DNA of 64,000 nucleotides from Fibrobacterota bacterium (GTDB lineage Bacteria; Fibrobacterota; Chitinivibrionia; Chitinivibrionales; Chitinispirillaceae). The position numbers and the translations under genes are program-made. Positions 54,175-63,754 of the stretch are shown here, piece after piece (the stretch's first letter is position 1; every line of letters begins with the position of its first letter). The stretch is from assembly GCA_023459055.1 (NCBI GenBank), contig JAEWVR010000004.1:186001-250000 (forward strand). The letters run 5' to 3'. Below the pieces are notes generated by a model. The model made no database searches and was not told the origin of the DNA. It saw nothing but the letters and a program-made list of their open reading frames with translations.

Positions 54175-56262
54175 TTAAAATTCAAAATTAACACCAAGTC
54201 CAAGATTCCAGTTTTTTGAAAACTTACTTTTATCGGGATCGTCAGTATTAATTTTTCTACTCACTTTGAACTTGATTTGTCCTCTATTAAAATGATACAT
54301 GGTTTCAAGTGATGGTTCAGAAATATACCCTTCTCCAGTATTTCTTGGCTTAAAACGCGATTCAGAAAAAATATACTCCTCAAAATTATTATCCCTAAAA
54401 AGAAATCCAGCACTGAGCATCCACCTCTCAATTGTACATGATACTATCAATTGTAACGAATAATCGATCGATTTATTTTCAATACCATATGTTCCATGAT
54501 AGAGGTTATAGATAGAATCAGATTGAGAAAGCCTATCAAAATATTCATTACCATACCATTTGCCATTATCAAAATAGGTTTCATTCCATTTGCCGGTAAT
54601 TGTCCACATCGAATTTAGAGCCCACACAATTGACAAAGCAGAAGACAGCCTGCGGCTATAGGGAGGCGGATCAAAGTTATCCCCTTTATGAACAGACTTG
54701 AATTTATAGTCGCTTTTCTCCGCAGTTGCAAAAAGGAATTCAGTTACCCGGACATTATTATAAATCCAATCTGCACTCATTCCCACTTTGTAATAATCTG
54801 ACGACATACTTTCTCCGCTTCGTGCTTTCCTGTAATAATACATGTAATTTTTTGCAAACTCACCATACATTTCAAGTGCAAGCACACTGTCTTTTGTGTA
54901 AAGTATTGCTGCGTGATGCAGATTGCGGATTCGGTCACCCTCATTTTCGTTTGATTTACTTTCGCTACCAACAACATACATATACGGATATGATTTGGAA
55001 TTCCTTGTGCAATGCAGCTGATAATTTAGAGCAATGTCCGATGGTAAATGAAATGTCAATTCGTGATCTGTCGATGCTAAATATTCATCACAGTCACCAA
55101 GATTGACAGACTGTTTCACAGGGTCAGCATTAATTTGTTGCAATGTCTCTTTGTAAATGCGGTCAGTCGTATTCCAGTTTAATGATAATCCACCACTATA
55201 GGAAATTCTATGATTTTCTCCTGACAATAACTGGAATCCTAAGGTACTCCCGGTAACTCGCGTATCATCAAGCAGTGATGACATTACCGGATAGGTGATA
55301 TCCCTTAGTGTAAATGTATAGAGTATACCCGGCCGTAAAAATTTGCGTTCTTTTCCCCGAAGTGCACCGGTTACCATAAAATTATGTTCAATTTTCCATG
55401 GTGTTGTACTATAAAGCGTACTTGACCCAGCATTGTAAAGTTCTTTACCATTAGACAACGAATCGCCGACATTAAAAAAAATCGAATCACCTGACTGTAA
55501 ACCAAGAGCAGTCTTTAAGGAACTTTTTATTACACCAAGTCCTGTTCCCCCGATCTCCTTTCCTAATACATCAACCCGAATTAAAACTGGTAATTTGAAC
55601 CATCTGCTGATAGAATCACCAATAGTAATTGCGCCGTAATATCCCGGCTCTGCATCGTAATTATCGCGATCCAGAAATCCTGATGAACGGTTGAACTTAT
55701 CGTTCCATCCATAGGCACTCACACCCGCGCGAACGGATAGTGGAATTGAAGAAAGTTTGTAATCCAGTATCGGTCCAATATCAAATGGAACTTGAAGAAT
55801 TCCAGTCTCCTTTGATTTGTAATAATATAAACCTGGAGTCCAGTCAACACCAAGGGATCCTTTACTGTTAAACATACTTTTTCTTTTGTAAATACCTGAC
55901 AAACCAGCATAATGACTCTGAACACCATTCAAATAGTTTGTTACATTATAGTCAAGGTGTTGTTCAAAGAGGTATTTATTAGTATCACGTATATAGGTGA
56001 TGGAATTGGTGTTTTTTAATATATCACTTGTTAAAAATGTACTTTTTACATGAAACGGCACCGTTGAAGCAGCCGTTGGAGCAGTAGTATCAGGCAGCGA
56101 TAAGTATTCCGGCCACACATTACTCTGCGCAAAAAGACTGGTGCAGAAAATAAGAAGCAGCTCAAATACTACAATCAATCCGGCATACCGGGAAAAAAAA
56201 CGAACAATCGATCTATCAGTTATGGTACTATATCCATTGTCTGTTTGACTTTTTAGTTTCAA
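54175..56262 (-). CDS. Outer-membrane beta-barrel protein of unknown function
   Basis: A 695-residue protein with a long basic leader and an export segment (cut near SLFAQS, about residue 46). The rest is built of alternating beta strands, many with aromatic girdles, and ends in LGLGVNFEF, a C-terminal Phe as used for insertion by the Bam complex. No known family is recognised. Downstream, 8 and 1 bp apart, are two small NTF2-like lipoproteins, so a barrel plus lipoprotein complex is likely. Confidence 0.65.
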   Translation of the reverse strand: MKLKSQTDNGYSTITDRSIVRFFSRYAGLIVVFELLLIFCTSLFAQSNVWPEYLSLPDTTAPTAASTVPFHVKSTFLTSDILKNTNSITYIRDTNKYLFEQHLDYNVTNYLNGVQSHYAGLSGIYKRKSMFNSKGSLGVDWTPGLYYYKSKETGILQVPFDIGPILDYKLSSIPLSVRAGVSAYGWNDKFNRSSGFLDRDNYDAEPGYYGAITIGDSISRWFKLPVLIRVDVLGKEIGGTGLGVIKSSLKTALGLQSGDSIFFNVGDSLSNGKELYNAGSSTLYSTTPWKIEHNFMVTGALRGKERKFLRPGILYTFTLRDITYPVMSSLLDDTRVTGSTLGFQLLSGENHRISYSGGLSLNWNTTDRIYKETLQQINADPVKQSVNLGDCDEYLASTDHELTFHLPSDIALNYQLHCTRNSKSYPYMYVVGSESKSNENEGDRIRNLHHAAILYTKDSVLALEMYGEFAKNYMYYYRKARSGESMSSDYYKVGMSADWIYNNVRVTEFLFATAEKSDYKFKSVHKGDNFDPPPYSRRLSSALSIVWALNSMWTITGKWNETYFDNGKWYGNEYFDRLSQSDSIYNLYHGTYGIENKSIDYSLQLIVSCTIERWMLSAGFLFRDNNFEEYIFSESRFKPRNTGEGYISEPSLETMYHFNRGQIKFKVSRKINTDDPDKSKFSKNWNLGLGVNFEF

Positions 56263-56345
56263 GCTACACCCTATTACTGTAGTATAAACGAATTCTGTTC
56301 AGAGTTCCCCGGAATTGACATTTAACATCATAGAGCAGTTAACGA

Positions 56346-57143
56346 CTACGCCTGATCTCTGATTCCTGAATACTCTTTGTAAAGCAAAAGCCACTCATCC
56401 GGTCCCAGATCCTCCGGGCGTGATGTTACACTCACCCCTATTTTGTCAAGATAACGACCAAGATTCATACGTGTCTCAGCAGTATCTCCCAACACATTAA
56501 CCAGCATCTTCCGTCGCATTGAAAAACCTCTGCTAACAAATGCAAAATAGTCATCCCATTTGTCCCTGTCAAGCTTTGCAGACAGGTTCTGGCGTACAAC
56601 AATCTGAAACACCGACGAGTCTACATTTGGCCGGGGAAAAAAAGCACCCGGGGGTACATGGAAAAGGATCCTTGGATCTCCAAAGAAGCCGCAAAATATG
56701 GTTAAAAAACCATTCTGCTTTGTATGTGGCTTTGCTGCAATGCGTTCTGCAACCTCCCGCTGGACCATAAATGTGCAGGACTTGATCTCATTACCATACA
56801 GTAAAGTTTTTTTAATAATATGCGCACCAATTGAATATGGAAGATTACCTACTGCATGAAGTGGAAAACCGGCAATCCTGAAATCAAATTTCATTACGTC
56901 ACTGTGATGAATGGTAAAATCCCCGCAGCCCAGTTTCTCTTTCAGTTTTTCTATTGCCTCTGGGTCAACCTCAACAAGATGCAATGATGGAAATCGTTCC
57001 TTTAAAAAAATACTCAGGGCACCCTGCCCCGGTCCGATCTCAAGAACATGATCGGATAATTCTGCTTTTACAGCCTCAGCAATACGCTTTGAATATGATG
57101 GAGCTGTTAAAAAATGCTGCCCAAGATGCTTCTTTGGTCTCAT
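56346..57143 (-). CDS. rsmA: 16S rRNA dimethyladenosine transferase RsmA (KsgA)
   Basis: A 265-residue methyltransferase that dimethylates the two adjacent adenines near the 3' end of 16S rRNA. It has RPKKHLGQHFLTAPSYSKRI at the start, motif I VLEIGPGQGALS, LVEVDPEAIEKL, and the NLPYSIGAHI catalytic motif IV. The family length is normal. A GGAA precedes the ATG. It is between the barrel gene and a divergently placed lipoprotein gene. Confidence 0.94.
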   Translation of the reverse strand: MRPKKHLGQHFLTAPSYSKRIAEAVKAELSDHVLEIGPGQGALSIFLKERFPSLHLVEVDPEAIEKLKEKLGCGDFTIHHSDVMKFDFRIAGFPLHAVGNLPYSIGAHIIKKTLLYGNEIKSCTFMVQREVAERIAAKPHTKQNGFLTIFCGFFGDPRILFHVPPGAFFPRPNVDSSVFQIVVRQNLSAKLDRDKWDDYFAFVSRGFSMRRKMLVNVLGDTAETRMNLGRYLDKIGVSVTSRPEDLGPDEWLLLYKEYSGIRDQA

Positions 57144-57404
57144 TGATTCCTTAAAATCAGGTTTATTTTATAAATCCCGACAGATTATAGAGAACTAACT
57201 ATCAGCCCGTATATCTGCTATTCCTAATTCATTTCGACATATCTTATTGAAAATATGTACATTTATAGAAAAAAAACAGTAAAAAAGTGTTGCTGATCCA
57301 GTTTTTTTATAGACACACCGTTATATTACATTAGTATAATATAACATATAACGCTAAATAAGACTTTTAAGATTTGGTTATAATCCTTTAAAGGAGATAC
57401 ATCA

Positions 57405-57830
57405 GTGATACGTTTTATTATTACAGTAATTGCAGGCAGCATCCTTATTGGTTCTTTAGGCTGCGAAACAAAAAATAAACCAGTTGTTCAGAAAGCTCCC
57501 GTAACACCTGTACCACCACCAAAGCCTGTAATTAAAAAAGTTGAATTTATTCCTCCTGCCGATTCTCTTATCACTACAACGCAAATGAAAAGCTGGCTTG
57601 CGTGCAACTCTCTTCTTGACTCGCTGGCAATAATGTATGGCGATTCCTTTAAAACGGATGATCCGCAAAAACGCTTACGCTATCAGGATGATTTCAGTGC
57701 AGCTCAGGATAAGATCTGTGTTCTCAGCGGCTTGACAGGTGGTTATAAGGAATATAAATGGGTAATGGACAATATTGGAAATCCTAAAAACAAGGCAGTC
57801 GTTGAAGCATCCAATGGTGTTGTCTTTTAA
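57405..57830 (+). CDS. Small lipoprotein of unknown function
   Basis: A 141-residue lipoprotein with lipobox IGSLGC (Cys about 20) and a Pro-rich linker (VTPVPPPKPVIKK), then a helical region with LACNSLLDSLAIMYGDSFKT. No family is recognised. Start is GTG with AAAGGAG upstream. A likely -10 box TATAAT is at 57335, within the inverted repeat GTTATATTA...TATAATATAAC (57320-57344). Its stop codon overlaps that of the convergent barrel gene. Confidence 0.65.
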   Translation: MIRFIITVIAGSILIGSLGCETKNKPVVQKAPVTPVPPPKPVIKKVEFIPPADSLITTTQMKSWLACNSLLDSLAIMYGDSFKTDDPQKRLRYQDDFSAAQDKICVLSGLTGGYKEYKWVMDNIGNPKNKAVVEASNGVVF

Positions 57831-59455
57831 AACACAAATCCACCGGAAATAAAGAGTTTTTGTGTCACATCATCCCGGGTAAACTCCGGTGCATAACGTA
57901 CTGACACAGAGAATATTCTTACAGGATAGAAGATCCACTCCACTGATGGCACTGAGGTAAATCTGGTTCCATCACCAAGGAACCGTTTCTTTGTACTGTC
58001 ATGAAATCGCGTACTATCAACCTCTGAACGATCCTGAAAAACATCAGTTATTGTGCCACCGCGTACACTACTGTTTTTAGCACTGTTCAAATAGCGGATT
58101 TTAATAGTATTAGCTCTGGAAAGCGCATATTCTGCAGATATTGATACCGCCTGAGAATTGGGCCCCAGCGGATTTCCAAGCGATTGTCCGTAGTGAGTAT
58201 AACTATGTGACCCACCATAAAAATGTGTATACACCCATGGTTCTACATGAGAATACTCAATTGACAGATTAAGATTCCTTGAGAATACATCTGTGAAATA
58301 CTGGCCACCAACTGTCAAAGCCCACTTATTTCCCCAGTCATCACTAAAGATTTCCAGCGGATTCAACATGTCGTCAAGTAAAAATTCTAGATACCATCTG
58401 CATTTATCAGGATACCATAATGTAAAGTCGAGAGAAACAGCCGCATTATCCCGATCTCCTGTGTAATGCTCAACAAACTTGAATGGCACAAATGGAATAA
58501 GATAGGCCCATTCCCATCCACGCTCACTGGTATCCGCAGGGTTTATCTTATTACGCACCCCAAGATCCTGATTTGTTGCATCTCCTGTTATAATTACTTC
58601 ATTGATACCTGCTTGTAAAATACTCTCAAAGAGACTGAATTCAAGTCGATGCGCATAAATGTATTTTTTTTTGTCTTTTTGACTTTTGAGTAATCCTGCA
58701 ATATGAGAATAATTCACAATTTCCATATCAAGAATCGCCCGGGCAAACGTAATAGGTGGTGTTAAACCATTGAGTGTTAAAGGATAATCAACAGATGGAC
58801 CAAACTTTATTCTGTCAATTACAGTTTCAAGTTTTATTCTGCCAGCATCATAGCGTATTCCACCATGAGGCAAGTCAGCAGAACGAATATTGGTTGAATC
58901 TGTTTTGCGTCCGTAAACATTATAAGGTACTCCGTTATAGGGTTCATAGGTACTGCGTGCAAATACAGAATCTGCATAATACTCCGTCCAGACATCAATA
59001 CCGGAATAAAAAGAAAGTTTCCCAACATTCCCTTTTAATGAAGGCCCAATGTTTCCTTTAAGGAAAGTACCGGAACTATCATTTTTTACTTGTATATCAG
59101 CGCTCAGGTCAAGATCTGCCTTAATATGAATATCACCTGAATTGCTTGCCCACCTGATACGGTTTCGCTCAAAAGAATACTTTTTCTGATATAAATAAAG
59201 AAGATGTTTTTCGTGTGATGTCAACATCCCTTCATTTACAAGTGAATCGGCATCATGAAAAAAACGCTCCAAGCCAGCGTAATTCAGAGGCTGCGATGCG
59301 ATATCATCCGGTAATGCAATAGAATGAACAGCATGAAGCCGGAACATTAATTGATATAATTCATTGTCAATACGAACATTAGGTGTAAATTCCGCAGTAC
59401 ATAATGTAACGATTGCAATAATCCAGAACAGGCAAACTGATATGTTACTTTTCAC
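57827..59455 (-). CDS. Putative outer-membrane barrel (Wzi-like)
   Basis: A 542-residue exported protein (signal peptide ending TLCTA). After a short helical part (ELYQLMFRLHAVHSIALPDD) the sequence is beta-rich and ends GGFVF, a C-terminal Phe. The pattern, with SIEYSHVEPWVYTHFYGGSH and an LGPNSQAVSISAEYALSRAN stretch, resembles capsule-assembly Wzi-like barrels, but the match is distant. The GTG at 59455 is chosen because AAGAGA lies upstream; GTG at 59476 is possible. It overlaps the 3' end of the TPR gene at 59445. Confidence 0.55.
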   Translation of the reverse strand: MKSNISVCLFWIIAIVTLCTAEFTPNVRIDNELYQLMFRLHAVHSIALPDDIASQPLNYAGLERFFHDADSLVNEGMLTSHEKHLLYLYQKKYSFERNRIRWASNSGDIHIKADLDLSADIQVKNDSSGTFLKGNIGPSLKGNVGKLSFYSGIDVWTEYYADSVFARSTYEPYNGVPYNVYGRKTDSTNIRSADLPHGGIRYDAGRIKLETVIDRIKFGPSVDYPLTLNGLTPPITFARAILDMEIVNYSHIAGLLKSQKDKKKYIYAHRLEFSLFESILQAGINEVIITGDATNQDLGVRNKINPADTSERGWEWAYLIPFVPFKFVEHYTGDRDNAAVSLDFTLWYPDKCRWYLEFLLDDMLNPLEIFSDDWGNKWALTVGGQYFTDVFSRNLNLSIEYSHVEPWVYTHFYGGSHSYTHYGQSLGNPLGPNSQAVSISAEYALSRANTIKIRYLNSAKNSSVRGGTITDVFQDRSEVDSTRFHDSTKKRFLGDGTRFTSVPSVEWIFYPVRIFSVSVRYAPEFTRDDVTQKLFISGGFVF

Positions 59456-60455
59456 ACAATTTCTCTTTAATATCACGGATTCGCTTTAAATTTTTTTTGA
59501 TCTGAGGCATTGTCAAAAAAGTTGGTGGAATATTTTCATTTAGAATCGTATCTGCAGTAATAACTGTTTCATTAATCAATCCACTTTTCTGATAACTCTC
59601 TACCAGAATATAGTATGCTGCCACCATATCAGACCAGTTTACCGGTGCACGATCCTTTGAAATTGCAAGTAATTGATTTGCATGCGAAATAGCCTTTGGG
59701 TATGCTCCAGTATACAGATCAATCATCGAACGGATCCTGAGAAAAATTGTGTTTTCGGGATAATCTTCAAGTACACTCCCAGCAACCGAATCTGCACGTT
59801 TGAATTCTTCTCTGTCGATAAGGATCCAGCAGAGCGAGTTCTTCGCCGCATAATTAAATGGGAATTCAGACCGGGTTGCAATTTCTATATCACTAAGACC
59901 TCGCTCTACCTTGTTTCCTGAAAAAGGGATCCAGCTCATTGAATTGCCAAAGTAGTAGTTGTAGAGACCAACACCAAGATTTGCGGCTAAAAAATCCGGT
60001 TGTACTTTTTTAACCTTTTTTAGAAGCGCGACTGAGGCCAAGCCATTTTTAGTTCCCTCAATCCACTCCCCGACCTTAGCGTGCATCACACTGATTCCAC
60101 CATACACGTTGGCCAGGTAAAACAGACACATCACAGAATCCTGTCCCCGAAGTGATGGCAATTTAGTTTCAATTATATTTTTAATACTGTCTGCTTTTGC
60201 GATAAACTGTTTGCCTTCAAGGGAATACGACTCATAATCAAGAATTTCAGTCTGATTGATCGCAAGTTCAAGATAAAGCGCATTGATATCACCAGGATTC
60301 TGACGAAGTAAACACTGGAGGCTCTCTTTTGCGGATTTATACCGCTGAGCAACAAGATCCTGCTGGATCAATTTAATATTAATACCAACAGAAAACGATT
60401 CAGTAAATGCAATAATAATCAAAACAACCGTAAGAATATTATTCCTTATCCCCAT
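59445..60455 (-). CDS. Exported TPR-like protein
   Basis: A 336-residue protein with a signal peptide (MGIRNNILTVVLIIIAFTES) and helical repeats: RYKSAKESLQCLLRQNPGDI, GVGLYNYYFGNS and FKRADSVAGSVLEDYPENTI are TPR-like. No catalytic motif is visible. It overlaps the barrel gene downstream by about 10 bp, so a shared envelope function is likely. The ATG at 60455 is chosen for the signal peptide; an upstream TTG at 60476 is in frame. Confidence 0.6.
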   Translation of the reverse strand: MGIRNNILTVVLIIIAFTESFSVGINIKLIQQDLVAQRYKSAKESLQCLLRQNPGDINALYLELAINQTEILDYESYSLEGKQFIAKADSIKNIIETKLPSLRGQDSVMCLFYLANVYGGISVMHAKVGEWIEGTKNGLASVALLKKVKKVQPDFLAANLGVGLYNYYFGNSMSWIPFSGNKVERGLSDIEIATRSEFPFNYAAKNSLCWILIDREEFKRADSVAGSVLEDYPENTIFLRIRSMIDLYTGAYPKAISHANQLLAISKDRAPVNWSDMVAAYYILVESYQKSGLINETVITADTILNENIPPTFLTMPQIKKNLKRIRDIKEKLCEK

Positions 60456-60738
60456 ATTCTTCAAAGCCTTATACAAAATGTTATTTTGAATTTTCCAACA
60501 AAACCGGATTCAAGCTCTTGTGAAAGCCTGGTGTAATACCTACAATATAACAGCATATTGGAAATTTAGCAATTTTTTTAATTCATAATTTAAAACTTAT
60601 CACTTGATAATCAGAAATGCTTGACATATCTGCAACAGATACCCGTTCGTGAGCAGCATTATTATAATTGACATATTGAACAGCGGTTATGTTATTTTGA
60701 CTATACACAATAAGATTTTTAATACCACCCAGGTCATG

Positions 60739-61641
60739 CTATCCCCAGAAATGATAATAATTAAACCACTGTAGTGGATATTTTCGCACCAGTGTTTCGA
60801 GCTGCCGGGCATACGCTCTAACTGAGTTGTCAATAATCCCCTGACGTTCCTGACGCGAAATATTACCAAAACGGATTGGATCATGTGCACTGAAAGCATA
60901 CGTTAGCAAACCGGTTTTAACTGCAAAAATCGGTATAACTGGTGCGCCGGAAACTGCTGCAAGAATAAATGGACCTGCTGGAAAATATACATCATATCCC
61001 ATAAATTGCACCTTGACAGAACGCTGCTCACCAAGAACCCTGTCCCCATGAAGACAGACAATTTCTCCTCGCTTGAGTGCATTGATCAGAGCTATTGATG
61101 TATCGGTGCTATCTTTTCCAACAAATATTACAGTAACCTGACGATTCGCGGTAGCTTTTGTCACCGCATCCTTTACATCATTACTTTCAGCATCATACAT
61201 TAAAAAATTAACATTTGCATTCAATCTTCCCTGAAGTAAATTTCCGGCAAGTTCCCAATTACCAAAATGAGCCCCAAGAAGTATTACTCCTTTACCCGCA
61301 TTCAACTCCCGTTCGATGATATCTTCATTGTGTGTGGTAAACCTGAAAAATTGTTTTTGCGTAAGTAAAAATGCATATCTGTCAACAAGACACATTCCAA
61401 AATTGTAAAAATGTCTGTAGATATGTGTAATTGAACATGGCAATTTTGCCCGTAGTCGAAATTCTTTCAGAACACATCTGGTCTTTTTGTCAAACAATGT
61501 ATACTGTGCAGCTGCAAACAGTAAAACAAAATATGCCGGTAAAATACCGATCTTACTAATAATCCAGATAAAAAAACGGATGCCGGCACTATTTCCCTTT
61601 GCTTTTTCAATCCACTCATCTCCTGTTGCTTTCCCGCTCAT
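60739..61641 (-). CDS. LpxL/HtrB-type lipid A acyltransferase
   Basis: A 300-residue inner-membrane acyltransferase with an N-terminal membrane segment and the family signature HFGNWE (an H-x4-E motif in GAHFGNWELAGNLL), CLHGDRVLG and FPAGPFILAAVSGAPVIPIF. This group adds secondary acyl chains to lipid A or related glycolipids. The ATG at 61641 is chosen over an upstream GTG. The fused LptFG gene elsewhere in the window also points to an LPS-making cell. Confidence 0.85.
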   Translation of the reverse strand: MSGKATGDEWIEKAKGNSAGIRFFIWIISKIGILPAYFVLLFAAAQYTLFDKKTRCVLKEFRLRAKLPCSITHIYRHFYNFGMCLVDRYAFLLTQKQFFRFTTHNEDIIERELNAGKGVILLGAHFGNWELAGNLLQGRLNANVNFLMYDAESNDVKDAVTKATANRQVTVIFVGKDSTDTSIALINALKRGEIVCLHGDRVLGEQRSVKVQFMGYDVYFPAGPFILAAVSGAPVIPIFAVKTGLLTYAFSAHDPIRFGNISRQERQGIIDNSVRAYARQLETLVRKYPLQWFNYYHFWG

Positions 61642-61821
61642 GTTGAAAATGAATCTCCTATCCACGATGATACTTTTATCAGCTATTCCGGGCACAATAT
61701 ATTTTCTGACAGCATGTTTAATCTGTTGAAGTAACCCGATCTCTCAAATCAGGTTACATCTAAATTACGCAATAGTAATTATTTGTGCAACAGGTATTTT
61801 TCCTCTGATATGGAGAGCATA

Positions 61822-62115
61822 ATGAGTCTTACACCAAAACAACGTCAGTACCTTAAAGGCCTGGGCCATGCTTTGAACCCGATACAACAGATCGGCAAAG
61901 AAGGCCTGAATGAGCGCCAACTTGCAAGCATTTCAAAGGCACTTGAAGATCACGAACTAATCAAAGTTACTATACTTGAGAATGCTGATATTACAAAAAA
62001 TGATGTTTCAGAAATTATTCTTGAATCACTCAAAGCAGAGACGGTACAAACAATTGGCAGGAAAATACTTCTTTACAAAAAGAGCAAGGACAAACCAAAA
62101 ATCGTATTACCATAA
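61822..62115 (+). CDS. yhbY: YhbY-type CRM-domain RNA-binding protein
   Basis: A 97-residue single CRM domain, as in E. coli YhbY, a protein that associates with pre-50S ribosomal subunits. It opens LTPKQRQYLKGLGHALNPIQ and has the GxxG-like loop QIGKEGLNERQLASI and the closing IGRKILLYKKSK. The ATG at 61822 is chosen because GGAGAG lies 5 nt upstream; an earlier in-frame start has none. Confidence 0.92.
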   Translation: MSLTPKQRQYLKGLGHALNPIQQIGKEGLNERQLASISKALEDHELIKVTILENADITKNDVSEIILESLKAETVQTIGRKILLYKKSKDKPKIVLP

Positions 62116-62229
62116 CCCATACTGTGTACCATGTACCAGACTTTAAACCGGAGTTGTATCAGCAGTCCGGTTGATACCTTTGATTATAAAATAAAAACCA
62201 TCTCTGTTTTTCCTGTACTACTATACTGG

Positions 62230-62445
62230 TTATTTTCTGTAAAACTCCGCAACCAGCATCTCTTCTTCAAGAACTTTTTTAATCTTATGCTCATTGGTTT
62301 CATCAAATTCAAGGGCCATACCACATTCTGATGAATAATCTCTCGGCACAGGAATTACTTTACACGGAATAGACTTTTTAATGCATGCCCGGTTGGCCCG
62401 CACTACACCCCGGGTTGAGTGAAATATTGCAAACATTGTACTCAT
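62230..62445 (-). CDS. DUF3343 protein (putative Se/S carrier-like)
   Basis: A 71-residue protein of the DUF3343 family: FAIFHSTRGVVRANRACIKK, CKVIPVPRDYSSECGMALEF. Two Cys (Cys20-type and the Cys in SSECG) are at conserved places. Members often lie next to class V aminotransferases, as here, with 4-bp overlap (ATGA at 62442-62445), and have been suggested to be selenium or sulfur carriers. That role is known only by association. Confidence 0.85.
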   Translation of the reverse strand: MSTMFAIFHSTRGVVRANRACIKKSIPCKVIPVPRDYSSECGMALEFDETNEHKIKKVLEEEMLVAEFYRK

Positions 62446-63566
62446 ATAAATTCCATATCTTTTATTGCATTGTAAAGAAAATCAAGATCAGAATCAGTGT
62501 GATATGGTGATAAAGAAAAACGTACCGATCCATTTGGAAATGTTCCAAGAGTTGTATGTGCAAGTGGTGCACAGTGAAGTCCGCTGCGGGTTTCAATCGC
62601 GCACTTTGTATAGAGGGCACTGGCAACATGAGAACAATCGTACCTTTGATGAACAAGTGAAAAAAGATCACCCTGATCATTTTTATCGATAGCCCGTAGC
62701 ACCTTTACAAATCCAAGATTACTAATATTATCAAGCAAATCAAGATACATTTTATGTGTATATTTTTTTTCGCAGGGATTTTCAAGTGCACCCAGCAACC
62801 CATAGATACCTGCAACATTGGGTGTTCCGGCTTCAAACTTATCAGGTGCAAATGATGGCATCTCGAAGCTTTCTGATCTACTCCCGGTACCACCAGCGAC
62901 TAATGGATCAACAAGATCGGGATTCCGAACAAAAAAGCCACCGGTTCCTGAGGGTCCAAGAAGCCCTTTGTGTCCGGTAAATACAGCAAAATCAATGCTC
63001 CATTCGTCAAGTTTGACCGGAATATGTCCCAATGATTGTGCAAGATCAAGCAGAACCGGAATATTTCCAACGACTTCCTTTATTTTGTCAACCGGCTGGA
63101 TTACCCCGTTAACATTGCTCTGGTGATTTACAATTACAAGCTTTGTTGTGTCCCGGATCATGCTTTGAACTTTGTCGATATCAATTCTTCCATCCGGATA
63201 GTGTGGCATTATATCAATCGTTATCCCGCATTTTCCCCGCAGGATCTCAAGCGGCCGGGTTACAGCATTATGTTCAAGAGGAGATATAAGAACGTGTGAA
63301 TTTTTTAAACTGAGTCCTGACAAAATGGTATTAATTGCGATTGTTGCATTAAATGATAATATAACATGTTCGACATTTTCAACATTCAGTTTATCTGCAA
63401 GAAGATCACGAACTGTCTCGACACCACTGGATGCGTCAATTACCCGCTGATATGCACTGCGACCGTAAGTCCCGCCAATTTCATTCAGGTACGTTGCGAT
63501 CATCTCTGCAACCGCTGGTGGTTTAGGAAATGATGTTGCGGCATTATCGAAATAGGTATTATTCAT
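62442..63566 (-). CDS. Class V aminotransferase, cysteine-desulfurase-like (EF2568 type)
   Basis: A 374-residue PLP enzyme. It opens TYFDNAATSFPKPPAVAEMI and has EHNAVTRPLE, the PLP-Lys in FTGHKGLLGPSGTGG, the APDKFEAGTPNVAGI segment, and a candidate catalytic Cys in RSGLHCAPLAHTTLG. This matches the TIGR01977 group (related to NifS, CsdA and selenocysteine lyase), whose substrate is not settled. It is coupled to the DUF3343 gene, which supports a role in sulfur or selenium transfer. No selD or SelA-type gene is in the window. GGAAGG precedes the ATG. Confidence 0.88.
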   Translation of the reverse strand: MNNTYFDNAATSFPKPPAVAEMIATYLNEIGGTYGRSAYQRVIDASSGVETVRDLLADKLNVENVEHVILSFNATIAINTILSGLSLKNSHVLISPLEHNAVTRPLEILRGKCGITIDIMPHYPDGRIDIDKVQSMIRDTTKLVIVNHQSNVNGVIQPVDKIKEVVGNIPVLLDLAQSLGHIPVKLDEWSIDFAVFTGHKGLLGPSGTGGFFVRNPDLVDPLVAGGTGSRSESFEMPSFAPDKFEAGTPNVAGIYGLLGALENPCEKKYTHKMYLDLLDNISNLGFVKVLRAIDKNDQGDLFSLVHQRYDCSHVASALYTKCAIETRSGLHCAPLAHTTLGTFPNGSVRFSLSPYHTDSDLDFLYNAIKDMEFI

Positions 63567-63754
63567 TAAGTAAACCTTCCCTATTTCACTCTCAGTAAAA
63601 CTTAATTAATTATACTATTTATAAATACATTGTGACATGAGAATCCGCAATTATCTTTTTATGATACCATCAACCATACAATAACTATGTAGCAAAATTG
63701 TATTCAATGTAAGAAACAGGCTCATTCTTACTTTACTCAATACAAAAGCGATAT

